Assembly (NCBI GenBank): GCA_039180675.1
Contig: JBCDDC010000009.1
Location: forward strand, 1 to 64,000
Length of the DNA: 64,000 nt
Reading direction: 5' to 3'
Origin: Thermohalobaculum sp039180675
GTDB lineage: Bacteria; Pseudomonadota; Alphaproteobacteria; Rhodobacterales; Rhodobacteraceae
The notes beneath the pieces were generated by a model. That model saw only the letters and a list, made by a program, of their open reading frames with translations, ran no database searches and was not told the DNA's origin. The position numbers were made by a program, and so were the translations under genes. Of this stretch, positions 25,645 to 34,317 are shown piece by piece (the stretch's first letter is position 1; every line of letters starts with the position of its first letter).

Positions 25645-26955
25645 TTAACGTTTCAGATTTGTCGTTTCCTGCAGCATTTCGTCCACGGTCTGGATGACAG
25701 TCGCGTTCGAGGAATACGCGCGCTGGGTTTCGATCAGCGAGGTCAGTTCGGTGGCGATATCCGCATTGGATCCTTCAAGCGCAAAGCCGATAACCGAGCC
25801 TGTCGGGCCGTCGCCCGCATCCCAGAGGAACAGGTCGCCGCTGCGCGCAGAGGGTGCGAAGGCCTGCCCGTCGAGAGCCGTCAGGCCGTTATTGTTGGGG
25901 AAGTTCGCCACGGGAATCTGATAGATGACTCGGCTGAACCCGCCGCCAAAGGTTGCCTGCACGAAGCCGTTCTCATCGACGAAGTAGGTTTCCAGCGACG
26001 AGACCGGCGCGCCGTTTTTCGTCACAGCCGTCGGTCCGAATTCGGCCGAGAGCTGGCTCAGGCCTTCGCTCGTCTCCCCTGGCTCGCCGATGTTCATCTC
26101 AATTGGCCCGCCGGCGACGTTGAACGTGAAGATGCCGGTCGCGGGATCGTAGGCGCCGCCGGTTGTGGTGGGCACTGCGAGCACGGTTCCGCCGAGCGCG
26201 GCCGAGTCGTCGAATTGCACGACGAAGGAGGCGACCGGGTTCAGTGCCGGATCGGTCAGGCTGTCCTCGATCGTCACCGTCCATTCATTGGAGGATCCGG
26301 TGGCCGGGACGGTCGGTGTGAATGTCAGGCTCAGCGTTTGCGAGGCGCCTACATTGTCGAAATATTCGATGCCGAGCGGGATCGGCGTGCCGGAGGCTCC
26401 GGCCTGCGTCCCCTCAGCCGGCAGGTTGACGCCGAGGCCGATCTCGGTCGTCGGCGAGCGGGCCAGCGCACTGGTCGAGATCCGCACGGGCTCAAGCCCA
26501 TCGGTCGTGTCGCGGGGGAAGTCCGGCACAGTTCCGTCGGTATTCGCGGGCCAGCCGAGCAGCGCCTGGCCTGTGGGCGAGCGCAGAATGCCATCCGCAT
26601 CGGGCCGGAAGGAGCCTGTCGTCACGAACTGGGCTGGGACGTCTCCGTCGAGATTGTCGAGCGCTCCGGGCGGTGCAATCGGGAAGAACCCGCGGCCTGC
26701 AATCGCGATATCACCGGGATTGGAGCTGGTGATGATGCCGCCCCGCCCTTCGATATCGCGGACGGTTGTCGAGCGCACGCCACCCGCTGAATAGCGTGTC
26801 TCGGTTCCCGGGATCACTAGAGAGGAAAAGGCGGTGTCGGCCCGTTTGTATCCATCGGTCTGCGAATTCGCGATGTTGTCGGAAATCGTGCCGAGCTTGC
26901 TCGAATTCACGGTCAGTCCGGCAACGCCCGCGTTGAGAGATGAGGAAAGCGTCAT
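25645..26955 (-). CDS. flgE: Flagellar hook protein FlgE
   Basis: The major hook subunit (436 residues). The rod/hook N-terminal motif is SLNAGVAGLTVNSSKLGTISDNIANSQTDGYKRAD, shown here only as positions 6-41 of the protein, and the C-terminal motif is ALEGSNADIATELTSLIETQRAYSSNATVIQTVDEML. A beta-rich central region of about 270 residues forms the hook surface. It is probably the first gene of the flgE-K-L-I transcript, 121 bases after motB. Confidence 0.95.
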   Translation of the reverse strand: MTLSSSLNAGVAGLTVNSSKLGTISDNIANSQTDGYKRADTAFSSLVIPGTETRYSAGGVRSTTVRDIEGRGGIITSSNPGDIAIAGRGFFPIAPPGALDNLDGDVPAQFVTTGSFRPDADGILRSPTGQALLGWPANTDGTVPDFPRDTTDGLEPVRISTSALARSPTTEIGLGVNLPAEGTQAGASGTPIPLGIEYFDNVGASQTLSLTFTPTVPATGSSNEWTVTIEDSLTDPALNPVASFVVQFDDSAALGGTVLAVPTTTGGAYDPATGIFTFNVAGGPIEMNIGEPGETSEGLSQLSAEFGPTAVTKNGAPVSSLETYFVDENGFVQATFGGGFSRVIYQIPVANFPNNNGLTALDGQAFAPSARSGDLFLWDAGDGPTGSVIGFALEGSNADIATELTSLIETQRAYSSNATVIQTVDEMLQETTNLKR

Positions 26956-27076
26956 TCTCCGCCTTTCTATGTATCCGGCGGAGTCGCTCTTGAGACGCTC
27001 GCCGTGTTGCAGATCATGGGCCTTGTTGGGCCATCAGGTGCAGATTGCGGGTAAATCCTTGACTGAGCGTAAAGCC

Positions 27077-27946
27077 TCAGCCCTTGGACGCATCCTCCGC
27101 ACCGGTTGTGTCACTCCGGAGCAGAGTAACGGTGATCCTGCGGTTTCTAGGATCATCGGGCGCCTCGATCAGGGCTGGGTCGCTATCCGCCTTGCCGGTG
27201 ATCCGTGCGAACCGGTCGAGATTGATGCCGCTCCGAGCGAGGATCCGGCGCGATTCGTTGGCGCGGGTGAGCGATAGATCCCAATTGTCGAAATCCGGGC
27301 TCGAGAAGGGCAGGCTGTCGGTATGTCCAGCCACCGCGACAGCATTCGTGGTCAGCCCCACGACCTCGCCGACCATGGAGAGGATCTGTTGCATCCGCCC
27401 GGTTGGCTCCCCGGACCCAAGCTCGAAGAGTGGTTTTCCGTCGCGAGCGAAGATCTCGATGATCAGTCCCTCATCGGTGACCCTAGTCCGGATATGTTCC
27501 AGCAGGTCATCCGCCGCGCTGCTTTCGCCCGACATGGCCTGAAACCGGTTCTGCACGTCGTCGAGCTCTGCATCACCCTGCCGTTTGGCGGCGTCCGTGC
27601 CTTCGGCGTTCTCTTTGGCCGCGCTTGCTTCGTGGAGCCGCCTGGCCTCGGATCCGCGTCCATTTCGGGCCAGGGTGTCGCTTGCAAAGACCGTTTCGCC
27701 CGCCAGCACGCCATCGCCGCCGCCCGAGACACGCGAGACCGGGATCGAGGGTGCGAAGTAATCGGCGATGCCCTTTCGTTGGCTCTCGGTCGTGGCGTTG
27801 AGCAGCCACATCAGGAGGAAGAAGGCCATCATAGCGGTGACGAAATCGGCATAGGCCACCTTCCACGCACCGCCGTGGTGGCCGCCGCCGCTGATCTTCT
27901 TGATCCGCTTGATGATTGGGGCGGGTTGCTCGTTATCGGTCGCCAT
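27077..27946 (-). CDS. motB: Flagellar stator protein MotB
   Basis: MotB anchors the stator to peptidoglycan and carries the ion-conducting aspartate. From ATG 27946 it has 289 residues: a basic N-terminus (KRIKKISGGGHHGG), one TM helix with Asp34 in VAYADFVTAMMAFFLLMWLL, a linker, and a C-terminal OmpA-like domain (VAGHTDSLPF... and DPRNRRITVTLLR). An upstream in-frame Met would add an unlikely N-terminus. motA is about 8 kb away in another operon. Confidence 0.95.
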   Translation of the reverse strand: MATDNEQPAPIIKRIKKISGGGHHGGAWKVAYADFVTAMMAFFLLMWLLNATTESQRKGIADYFAPSIPVSRVSGGGDGVLAGETVFASDTLARNGRGSEARRLHEASAAKENAEGTDAAKRQGDAELDDVQNRFQAMSGESSAADDLLEHIRTRVTDEGLIIEIFARDGKPLFELGSGEPTGRMQQILSMVGEVVGLTTNAVAVAGHTDSLPFSSPDFDNWDLSLTRANESRRILARSGINLDRFARITGKADSDPALIEAPDDPRNRRITVTLLRSDTTGAEDASKG

Positions 27947-28105
27947 CCATGCCTCGCTGTCGGGGTCGATTGCAGGGTGACCGGGGATGCTGAAGAAAGC
28001 GTTGACCAAGCAGATATATCGCCTGCTGCCCGCGGTCTTGGCGCCGTTCGGTTTAACGAGTTTGCAAGCTGTGCACCTTAAAAAGCTTGGCCATGGCGGC
28101 CTGGG
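27947..28105. promoter_or_regulatory. Divergent region motB / diguanylate cyclase
   Basis: This 159-base gap must contain promoters for motB (minus) and the GGDEF gene (plus). It includes two TTAA tetramers (28053-28056 and 28079-28082) whose spacing, 22 bases between them, does not fit a TTAA-N7-TTAA box. No firm promoter assignment was possible. Confidence 0.4.
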
Positions 28106-29203
28106 ATGATCCTGCCGCGAAACATGGATCAGGCAGGCATGACCCAGAGCGATGTAAATGCGGCGGCGGATGACGGCGACACCGAATTCGACGGGCCGGA
28201 GCGGCCGTCGGATCTATCCATACGCGCGTTGGCGATGATCAAGGAGCACGCACTGCCCCCTTCGCCAATGGTCTACGAGCTTTTCTTCACGTATGCCGAA
28301 GGTCGGGACGATATGCTCAATCACGCGATCGACAGGCTTATAGATAGACGGACACCGCCGCGGCTTTCTGAGTTGGAAGAGCTGCATCAGCGCCATTTCG
28401 TTGATGCGTTGCGGGTGCAGGATGTGCATCACGACCTGTTCGTGGGGCTCGAGGACGAGATGTCGAGCCTTCTCGACACCGTTGGCGCCTATCTCGACAC
28501 CAATAAGGGTTTCTCGGGGGAACTCACTACGTCGATCAATAAGATCGACAAGTCAGCCAAGCCACAAACGATCCGCGCGACGGTCATGAAGCTGGTCGAT
28601 GAGAACCGCAAGATGCGGCTGGAGACTGAGGAGATGACCGAGCGGCTGGAGCAGTCGCGGGGCGAGATCAAGGAGATCCGGCATTCACTGGTCGAGGCGC
28701 AGGAGAAGATCCTGACCGATCCGCTGACCGGGCTCGGGAACCGCCGGCGCTTAGATCAGGTGCTCCCCCACGAGATCGGGCGCGCACAGGCGCGGGGAGA
28801 GCCGCTTTGCATCGCGATGGCCGATATCGATCATTTCAAGCGCATCAACGACACGTTCGGTCACCCGGTTGGCGACGCAGTCCTCGAGGCCTTCGGCGGT
28901 GTGATCAGGCGCAACGTGAAGGGGCGCGACGAGGCGATCCGTTTTGGCGGGGAGGAGTTCGTGATCATCCTCCCGATGACCAGTCTCGAGCAGGCCAGAA
29001 GGCTGATGGACACGATCCGCGAGGAGCTCCAGGCCTCGCATTTCACGGTCAGCCGCAGCGGCGAGGCGCTTGGCCTAATCACGGTGTCACTTGGGGTGAC
29101 CGGGATGGGGGCGGGCGATACGGTTGATTCGTTGATCGCCCGCGCGGACGCAAATCTCTACCGCGCGAAATCGGAAGGTCGAAACCGGGTCGTCGCGGCC
29201 TGA
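28106..29203 (+). CDS. GGDEF diguanylate cyclase within the flagellar island
   Basis: A cytoplasmic protein of 365 residues predicted to make cyclic di-GMP. The N-terminal about 190 residues are helical, with SIRALAMIKEHALPPSPMVYELFFTYAEG and a coiled-coil linker (ENRKMRLETEEMTERLEQS). The GGDEF domain starts about residue 195 (LTDPLTGLGNRRRLDQ) with the active motif GGEEF at 281-285. The inhibitory I-site position reads KGRD (272-275) rather than RxxD, so product inhibition may be weak. ATG 28106 gives MILPRN; ATG 28124 or 28139 are alternatives. It is likely involved in motility or sessility control. Confidence 0.92.
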   Translation: MILPRNMDQAGMTQSDVNAAADDGDTEFDGPERPSDLSIRALAMIKEHALPPSPMVYELFFTYAEGRDDMLNHAIDRLIDRRTPPRLSELEELHQRHFVDALRVQDVHHDLFVGLEDEMSSLLDTVGAYLDTNKGFSGELTTSINKIDKSAKPQTIRATVMKLVDENRKMRLETEEMTERLEQSRGEIKEIRHSLVEAQEKILTDPLTGLGNRRRLDQVLPHEIGRAQARGEPLCIAMADIDHFKRINDTFGHPVGDAVLEAFGGVIRRNVKGRDEAIRFGGEEFVIILPMTSLEQARRLMDTIREELQASHFTVSRSGEALGLITVSLGVTGMGAGDTVDSLIARADANLYRAKSEGRNRVVAA

Positions 29204-29248
29204 CGTACTGCCACTGGTCGCCCATCCCGCATTGAAGCAGGTGATTGA

Positions 29249-30364
29249 TCAGCTGTCGTCGCCGTTCTCGACCAGCTGGATCGCACCACGCTTGATCAGA
29301 TCCTGAACATAGCTCGTGATCTCGTTGCGCGCGGCCTCGGCCTCCTTGCGCGAGATCTCGGAGAGTTCCTTGATGTCCTCTTCCATCCGTTCTGACATGC
29401 GCTTGGAGATGTTCGCCATCACGAAGTCCAGAACCGGCCCACCACCTTTGAGCGCAACGAGGAGTGTCTGCGGATCGACGCCCTTCACGATTGCGGAGAC
29501 GTCGCGCGGGCGCACCCGCTCAGCAATGTTGTTGAAGGTGAACATGACCTTGCGGACCTTGCGCGCAAGGTCGGGATTGCGCTCGTCCATATGGCCAAGA
29601 AGATCCTCGCGGGTTTCGCTGGTGATATGGTTCATGACGCCGGCAACGACGTCGATGGGCTTGCGGGCGTTCTTCGAGCGCTGCTCGGTCGAAAGGAAAT
29701 CCCTGCCGATTACCTCGCCGATCCGTCTGACCACGTCCGGGTCGATGGCTGCGATATCCGTCATTCGTAGCACGATAGACTTGGCGAGATCGGGTTCGAG
29801 GTGCTCCAGCACGCGCGCCGCTTTGGTCGAAGCAAGGCGTGTGAGCGCAAAGGCTGCAACCCGCGGGTGCTCGATCTTCAGGAGCGAGGCGATCTTCGCG
29901 TCCTCAACCTCGCCGAGGCGGGTCCAGACCGAGCGGTTCTTGTCCTCGACATCCTGGACGATCTGTTCGACCTGATCGCGTTCCAGGACCTCGGTCAGAT
30001 AGCGGCGAAGCTCCTCCGGCCCGCCCCGCAGGGTTTTCTTGTCGCGGACCGAGGCGATGAACTCTGCAATCACGGCGTCGACCATAGGGGCCGGGACGAG
30101 GCGCATTCGGTTGACCGCCTTGGCAAAGCGTCTGACGGCCGCCTCATCGACATCTGCCAGAAATTTCGCCGCGACGTCGGGCCCAAGGATCAGGAGGATG
30201 ATTGCGGCCCGATCCTCCGCTGGCAGATGCGCAGTGGATAAGGTTGGCGCGGCAGCCGGGCGCTGTGCCTGTGCGGACTGAGCTAGCCTAGCGGAGCGAG
30301 GCTCTGTGAGGCTGCCCGGCTGCTCCACCCCGGCCTGTGGGAGGTTTTCGGTCGCCGTAGTCAT
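29249..30364 (-). CDS. fliG: Flagellar motor switch protein FliG
   Basis: FliG is the C-ring protein that contacts MotA to generate torque and connects to FliF. It has 371 residues: a Pro/Ala-rich N-terminal extension of about 40 residues, then AAIILLILGPDVAAKFLADVDEAAVRRFAKAV, the middle domain with EHPRVAAFALTRLASTKAARVLEHL, and the C-terminal domain with MFTFNNIAERVRPRDVSAIVKGV. It lies at the 3' end of the fliF operon, overlapping fliP by 4 bases, rather than directly after fliF. Confidence 0.94.
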   Translation of the reverse strand: MTTATENLPQAGVEQPGSLTEPRSARLAQSAQAQRPAAAPTLSTAHLPAEDRAAIILLILGPDVAAKFLADVDEAAVRRFAKAVNRMRLVPAPMVDAVIAEFIASVRDKKTLRGGPEELRRYLTEVLERDQVEQIVQDVEDKNRSVWTRLGEVEDAKIASLLKIEHPRVAAFALTRLASTKAARVLEHLEPDLAKSIVLRMTDIAAIDPDVVRRIGEVIGRDFLSTEQRSKNARKPIDVVAGVMNHITSETREDLLGHMDERNPDLARKVRKVMFTFNNIAERVRPRDVSAIVKGVDPQTLLVALKGGGPVLDFVMANISKRMSERMEEDIKELSEISRKEAEAARNEITSYVQDLIKRGAIQLVENGDDS

Positions 30365-31089
30365 GGTGCATAGCCACGCACGAGTGCGCCCGCGAGCAGT
30401 GACCAGCCATCGGCCAGCACGAAGAACGCGAGCTTGAAGGGCAGGGAGACGATCGCGGGAGGCACCATCATCATCCCCATCGCCATCAGGATGGACGCGA
30501 TCACAAGATCGATGATCAGGAAGGGGAGGAAGATCAGAAAACCGACCTCGAAGCCGCGCTTGATCTCAGAAAGCAGGAAGGATGGGATCAAAAGCTCGAG
30601 CGGTGTCTCGTCGCCAGGCGCGGATTGGCGCCCGGGCGCGGCCTCGGCGAGCATCTCGACAGTACGAGGATCGACGCGGGCGCCCATGAATTCGCGCACC
30701 GGCGCCATGGTCCGATCGAACGCCTCTCCCGCGTCGATGGCACCTTGTGTCAGCGGGCGCACGCCTTCTACCCAGGCGCGCTCGAAGACGGGCGCCATCA
30801 CGAAGTAGGTGAGGAACAGCGCGAGGCTCACGATCATCATGTTCGGCGGCGCCTGCTGCACCCCGATCGCCTGGCGCAAGAGTGAAAGCACGGTCACCAT
30901 GAAAGGAAAGCAGGTCATCATGATCGCGATCCCTGGTGCGAGGCTGAGCACCGTAATCAGCACGAAGAGCTGGACGACTTGCAGGGTCAACGCGCCCTCG
31001 CCGCCGAGGCCTACCGTCAACTCCTGCGCGATGGCGCCTGAGGGTAGTGCAATGAGCCCAACGGCAAGGATCAGGCGGGAGAGGCGCAT
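30361..31089 (-). CDS. fliP: Flagellar export protein FliP
   Basis: Core pore protein of the export gate (242 residues). It has a cleavable signal sequence, then VQLFVLITVLSLAPGIAIMMTCFPFMVTVLSLLRQAIG as hydrophobic segments (family signature, about residues 39-75) and the C-terminal GFLIFLPFLIIDLVIASILMAMGMMMVPPA. It follows fliN by 5 bases and overlaps fliG. Confidence 0.96.
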   Translation of the reverse strand: MRLSRLILAVGLIALPSGAIAQELTVGLGGEGALTLQVVQLFVLITVLSLAPGIAIMMTCFPFMVTVLSLLRQAIGVQQAPPNMMIVSLALFLTYFVMAPVFERAWVEGVRPLTQGAIDAGEAFDRTMAPVREFMGARVDPRTVEMLAEAAPGRQSAPGDETPLELLIPSFLLSEIKRGFEVGFLIFLPFLIIDLVIASILMAMGMMMVPPAIVSLPFKLAFFVLADGWSLLAGALVRGYAP

Positions 31090-31094
31090 ACCAA

Positions 31095-31472
31095 TCAGAA
31101 GCCCGAGCGGAGATCCGCAACCTCGGTTAGACGAAGGCCGAGCTGGCCAGTCTGTTCGTCGAGTTCCTGCAACTCGCCGCGGGCGATTACTTTGTCGCCA
31201 ACCATGACCTCGACCGGATCTTCGATCTTGCTATCGAGGGACAGGATGCTGTCGCGCCGCAGATTAACCAGCTCGCTGAGTAGCGGACGGGCCTTGCCGA
31301 CGCAGACTACGACCTCGATCGGGACGCCCATGACCGCCTTGGCGCGGCGGTCCTGTCTTGGAGTGTCGATCTCACCCTCGGTTGGAGCCGCCGTCTCGCG
31401 CGCGGGCACGATAACCTCGTCCTGTGCCTCTTCCGGGGTCTCGTTGTCGGGATTCGGGTCTGTCTGCGTCAT
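31095..31472 (-). CDS. fliN: Flagellar motor switch protein FliN
   Basis: A small C-ring protein (125 residues). An acidic N-terminal 50 residues precede a SpoA domain (VMGVPIEVVVCVGKARPLLSELVNLRRDSILSLD) ending with VEVMVGDKVIARGELQEL, the family fingerprint. Its ATG overlaps the fliH-like stop. No fliM is seen in the window. Confidence 0.93.
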   Translation of the reverse strand: MTQTDPNPDNETPEEAQDEVIVPARETAAPTEGEIDTPRQDRRAKAVMGVPIEVVVCVGKARPLLSELVNLRRDSILSLDSKIEDPVEVMVGDKVIARGELQELDEQTGQLGLRLTEVADLRSGF

Positions 31473-32101
31473 GAACTGTTCTCCGATGCTGAGTGCCGGC
31501 TGTTTGCGGCGGATGCGCCGATCTCTGCCCGGATCGCGGCGATCGTGGCCTCTACCAGCTGGGTGTCATCGATCTGGTCAAAACCGGTCCGCCATGCGAC
31601 TCGAGCCTGTTCTGGCGCCAGAAGAGGGTCTTCTTGGATACTGAGATTGTCAGAGAAGCTGGCGAGAGCGCCCGCGACCCATCCGGCTCGGCCCGGTGGC
31701 ACGAAGATCTGAACCTGATCGCCGGGTGCGGCCGATCTGACGTCGGAGAGTGCATCACGGATCGCGGTTTCCAATCGGTGATGGATCAGATCTGGGGCGA
31801 GGCCGCGCAGGATCGAGATGGCGACCTCCGCGAGTCGGGTGGCCGCCTGATCATCCCGGTCGGTCCCGGACAGCCGTGCATCTTCAAGCGCCTCCCGAAT
31901 CGATTGAAGCTGATCGGTCTGTCGGGCGGTTTCCTGCGCCTCGGCGGACGCAATGCCTTCGGCAAGGCCTTCGGCCCTGGCCTTGCCGCGGGCCCGGGCG
32001 AGCAGTGTTTCGACACTCTCGGCCGCTCCGTCGCGCGCCGACAAGCCGCTGCCCGGTTCACGTCCGACAAAGTCTTCGAGATAGGCGGGCAGAGCGCTCA
32101 T
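31469..32101 (-). CDS. fliH: FliH-like flagellar export ATPase regulator
   Basis: A 210-residue protein with a helical, Ala/Glu-rich middle (ARGKARAEGLAEGIASAEAQETARQTDQLQSIREAL at about residues 34-70) and a C-terminal domain with QIFVPPGRAG and WRTGFDQIDDTQL. This fits FliH, which tethers FliI to the export gate and C-ring, and fits the position between fliF and fliN with 4-base overlaps on both sides. Sequence conservation in FliH is low, so the call relies partly on position. Confidence 0.8.
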   Translation of the reverse strand: MSALPAYLEDFVGREPGSGLSARDGAAESVETLLARARGKARAEGLAEGIASAEAQETARQTDQLQSIREALEDARLSGTDRDDQAATRLAEVAISILRGLAPDLIHHRLETAIRDALSDVRSAAPGDQVQIFVPPGRAGWVAGALASFSDNLSIQEDPLLAPEQARVAWRTGFDQIDDTQLVEATIAAIRAEIGASAANSRHSASENSS

Positions 32102-33675
32102 GAGGCGGCGGCCTCCTCACCCGGTGCCTCGAGCCAAGACTTCAGAAGCCGGCCGGCACCTTCAGGCTCTTCATCGATCAGAGCCTTAAGTTCCTCTATC
32201 CGGTCGGGGTCTTCGACCGTTTCGATGGTTGGTAGGTCGGCGAGATCAGGGGCGGGCGCGAAGGGGCCGTCAAGCGCGGCCGCAGGATCCGCGGTGATTG
32301 CGACGGGATCCTCGATCCGGAGAATCGGGCGCACCACGAAGAGGCCGAGCATAAGGGCCACGAGCCCGAGAGTCAGGATCTGGATGATCGACATGGCGTT
32401 GGCCGACAGGATCTCCATGAAGCTCGACTCTGCCGTGGTGCCAAGGATGCTTGCCTCGGTGAACTCCAGGCTTTCGATCGTCACGGTGTCGCCGCGTGCC
32501 TCATCGTAACCCACGGCCGATTCGACCAGCTTTTTGAGAGTCTCCAGCTCTTCATCAGGGCGCGGGGCCCAGGCGAGGGTTCCATCCGCCTGGGTCTCGC
32601 GGATGCCATCGACCATCACTGCAACGCTAATCCGGCGCACATCACCCGGCGGCCGGACCCGCTCGCGCACCACCTCGGAGACCTCGTAGTTGACCCGTTC
32701 GCGCGTGCGGTTGGACTGGCGGTTGGCTTCTCCTCCCTCACCCTCGACATCGCCATCCGCCAGGTTCGAGGCGACGGTCACTGCGTTCACGTCCCCCTCG
32801 CTGGTCTGCGTGCTGTCTTCGGTGTCGGTATGGATGACGACCTGCCCGTTCGGGTCGAGGACGCGCTCGCGAATCGTCTCGCTGTCACGGATCGTCTCGA
32901 CCGAAACCTCGACGACGGCGGAATCCGGGCCGACTCTCGCCTCAAGGAGGCGCTGCACACGCTGGCGCAGGGTTGCGGCCTGAATGCTGGGATCGTTGCC
33001 CGCGCTCTCGGTCTCTTCCTCGCCCGAACGCAGAATTACCCCGTGTTCCTGGTCGATCACCGAGACTGCATTGGAATCGAGGCCGGCGACGGCGGAAGAG
33101 ACGAGGTAGCGGATCGCTTCTGCCTGTTGGCGGCTCAACATACCGGCGCTTGTCGTCACCGTAACAGAGGCGGTCATCGGGACATCCCGCTCAAACGGGC
33201 GGCGGCTGGTCTGTCCAATGTGCACGCGTGCTCGGACAACGCGGCTCGACGCAAGGATCGTGCGTGCGAGCTCCCCTTCCTTCGCGCGCCAGAAGGCTGC
33301 ATCGAACATCTCGGATGTCGTTCCGAACCCGGAGAGACCCTCAAGCAGTTCGTATCCGGCGTCACCGGCGGCAGGGAGCCCCTCGCCAGCCAGGGTGATC
33401 CGAACGCGGTCGCGCATGCTCGAGGGAACATAGATCGAGCTGTTGCGGACCTCGTAGGGAATGCCCTGACGCTCCAACCCCTCGATCACGCCGCTCGCTG
33501 CGCCCGAGTCGAGGCCGGAGTAGAGCAGCGCCATGGTGGGCATGGTCGCAGCGCGCACGAGCGCGGCAAGAATCACGAGCACGAGGATTGTGCCCAACAC
33601 AAAGGTAACTTTGCGCCGAGGCGTCATCGCGTCCCATACGCGTGCTGTTCTCTGCACGATCTGTTGCACTCTCAC
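32098..33675 (-). CDS. fliF: Flagellar MS-ring protein FliF
   Basis: FliF builds the MS ring in the inner membrane. It has 525 residues, with an N-terminal TM (KVTFVLGTILVLVILAALVRA), ring-building motifs (MALLYSGLDSGAASGVIEGLE; MSRQQAEAIRYLVSSAVAGLDS-like stretch), a C-terminal TM (about residues 442-466) and a cytoplasmic FliG-binding tail. The start is GTG 33675 or GTG 33669; the latter has GAGG 6 bases upstream. First gene of the fliF-H-N-P-G operon. Confidence 0.95.
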   Translation of the reverse strand: MRVQQIVQRTARVWDAMTPRRKVTFVLGTILVLVILAALVRAATMPTMALLYSGLDSGAASGVIEGLERQGIPYEVRNSSIYVPSSMRDRVRITLAGEGLPAAGDAGYELLEGLSGFGTTSEMFDAAFWRAKEGELARTILASSRVVRARVHIGQTSRRPFERDVPMTASVTVTTSAGMLSRQQAEAIRYLVSSAVAGLDSNAVSVIDQEHGVILRSGEEETESAGNDPSIQAATLRQRVQRLLEARVGPDSAVVEVSVETIRDSETIRERVLDPNGQVVIHTDTEDSTQTSEGDVNAVTVASNLADGDVEGEGGEANRQSNRTRERVNYEVSEVVRERVRPPGDVRRISVAVMVDGIRETQADGTLAWAPRPDEELETLKKLVESAVGYDEARGDTVTIESLEFTEASILGTTAESSFMEILSANAMSIIQILTLGLVALMLGLFVVRPILRIEDPVAITADPAAALDGPFAPAPDLADLPTIETVEDPDRIEELKALIDEEPEGAGRLLKSWLEAPGEEAAAS

Positions 33676-33732
33676 CCTCGAATTCCCGGGAGGCCGCTTC
33701 TGCCGACGGCGCGCAGAATGTCTGCCTCACGC

Positions 33733-33747
33733 TTAAATTTTGGTTAG
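33733..33747. promoter_or_regulatory. Candidate CtrA box between fliF and fliL
   Basis: TTAA (33733-33736), 7 bases, TTAG (33744-33747): one mismatch from the alphaproteobacterial CtrA consensus TTAA-N7-TTAA. It sits in the 125-base divergent gap between fliF (minus, start 33675) and fliL (plus, start 33801), about 60 bases from each start, a suitable place to control both. Assignment is by consensus only. Confidence 0.55.
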
Positions 33748-33800
33748 CATGTGGGAGGTATCCATCCGACTGGTCGACAGGTCAGAATGGTGATCCGCCA

Positions 33801-34307
33801 ATGGCAGAAACCAGTGAGATGGTTGCAGAAGCGGCCGGTGATGAATCGGGCAGCAAGCGGTCTTCGCCGCTTAAGCTTCTGATCCCTGTGCTTGCGTTCT
33901 TGCTCACTGCTGCGGGCGGGTTCTACGCGAGTTACTCTGGGCTCATTCCGCTGCCTTTCGGCGGCGGGGGCGCCGACGCGGGTGATATCCGAGAGCAGAG
34001 GGGGCCGGATGTCGCCTTCCTGCCGCTCGATGAGATGATCATCTCGCTTGGCCCGGATGCTTCGGCCACTCATCTGGTCTTTCAAGCTGAGATTGAGACG
34101 ATCCCGGCTGCACTGGAGCCACTCGGCAAGCTCCGACCAAGGATCGTCGATGTCCTGAACACCTACCTGCGCGCGGTGGAGGAGCGTGATCTGCGCACGC
34201 CCGGGGGGATGACGAAGATGCGCGCGCAACTGCTCCGCCGCATCCGCGTCGTGGTCGGTGAGATCGAGGTGCGCGATTTGCTCTTCACCAAATTCATTAT
34301 GAAGTAG
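33801..34307 (+). CDS. fliL: Flagellar basal body-associated protein FliL
   Basis: FliL sits in the inner membrane around the stator and supports torque. From ATG 33801 it has 168 residues: a cytoplasmic N-terminus, one TM (LLIPVLAFLLTAAGGFYAS), a short glycine-rich linker and a periplasmic domain with FLPLDEMIISLGPDASATHLVFQAEIE and LRRIRVVVGEIEVRDLLFTKFIMK at the C-terminus. First gene of the plus-strand operon leading to motE and possibly motA. Confidence 0.92.
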   Translation: MAETSEMVAEAAGDESGSKRSSPLKLLIPVLAFLLTAAGGFYASYSGLIPLPFGGGGADAGDIREQRGPDVAFLPLDEMIISLGPDASATHLVFQAEIETIPAALEPLGKLRPRIVDVLNTYLRAVEERDLRTPGGMTKMRAQLLRRIRVVVGEIEVRDLLFTKFIMK

Positions 34308-34317
34308 GGAGGCCGCG

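Noticed and set aside
25546..26790. A 414-codon plus-strand frame opposite flgE
   Set aside because: Shadow of the hook gene; no family resemblance and no ribosome site.
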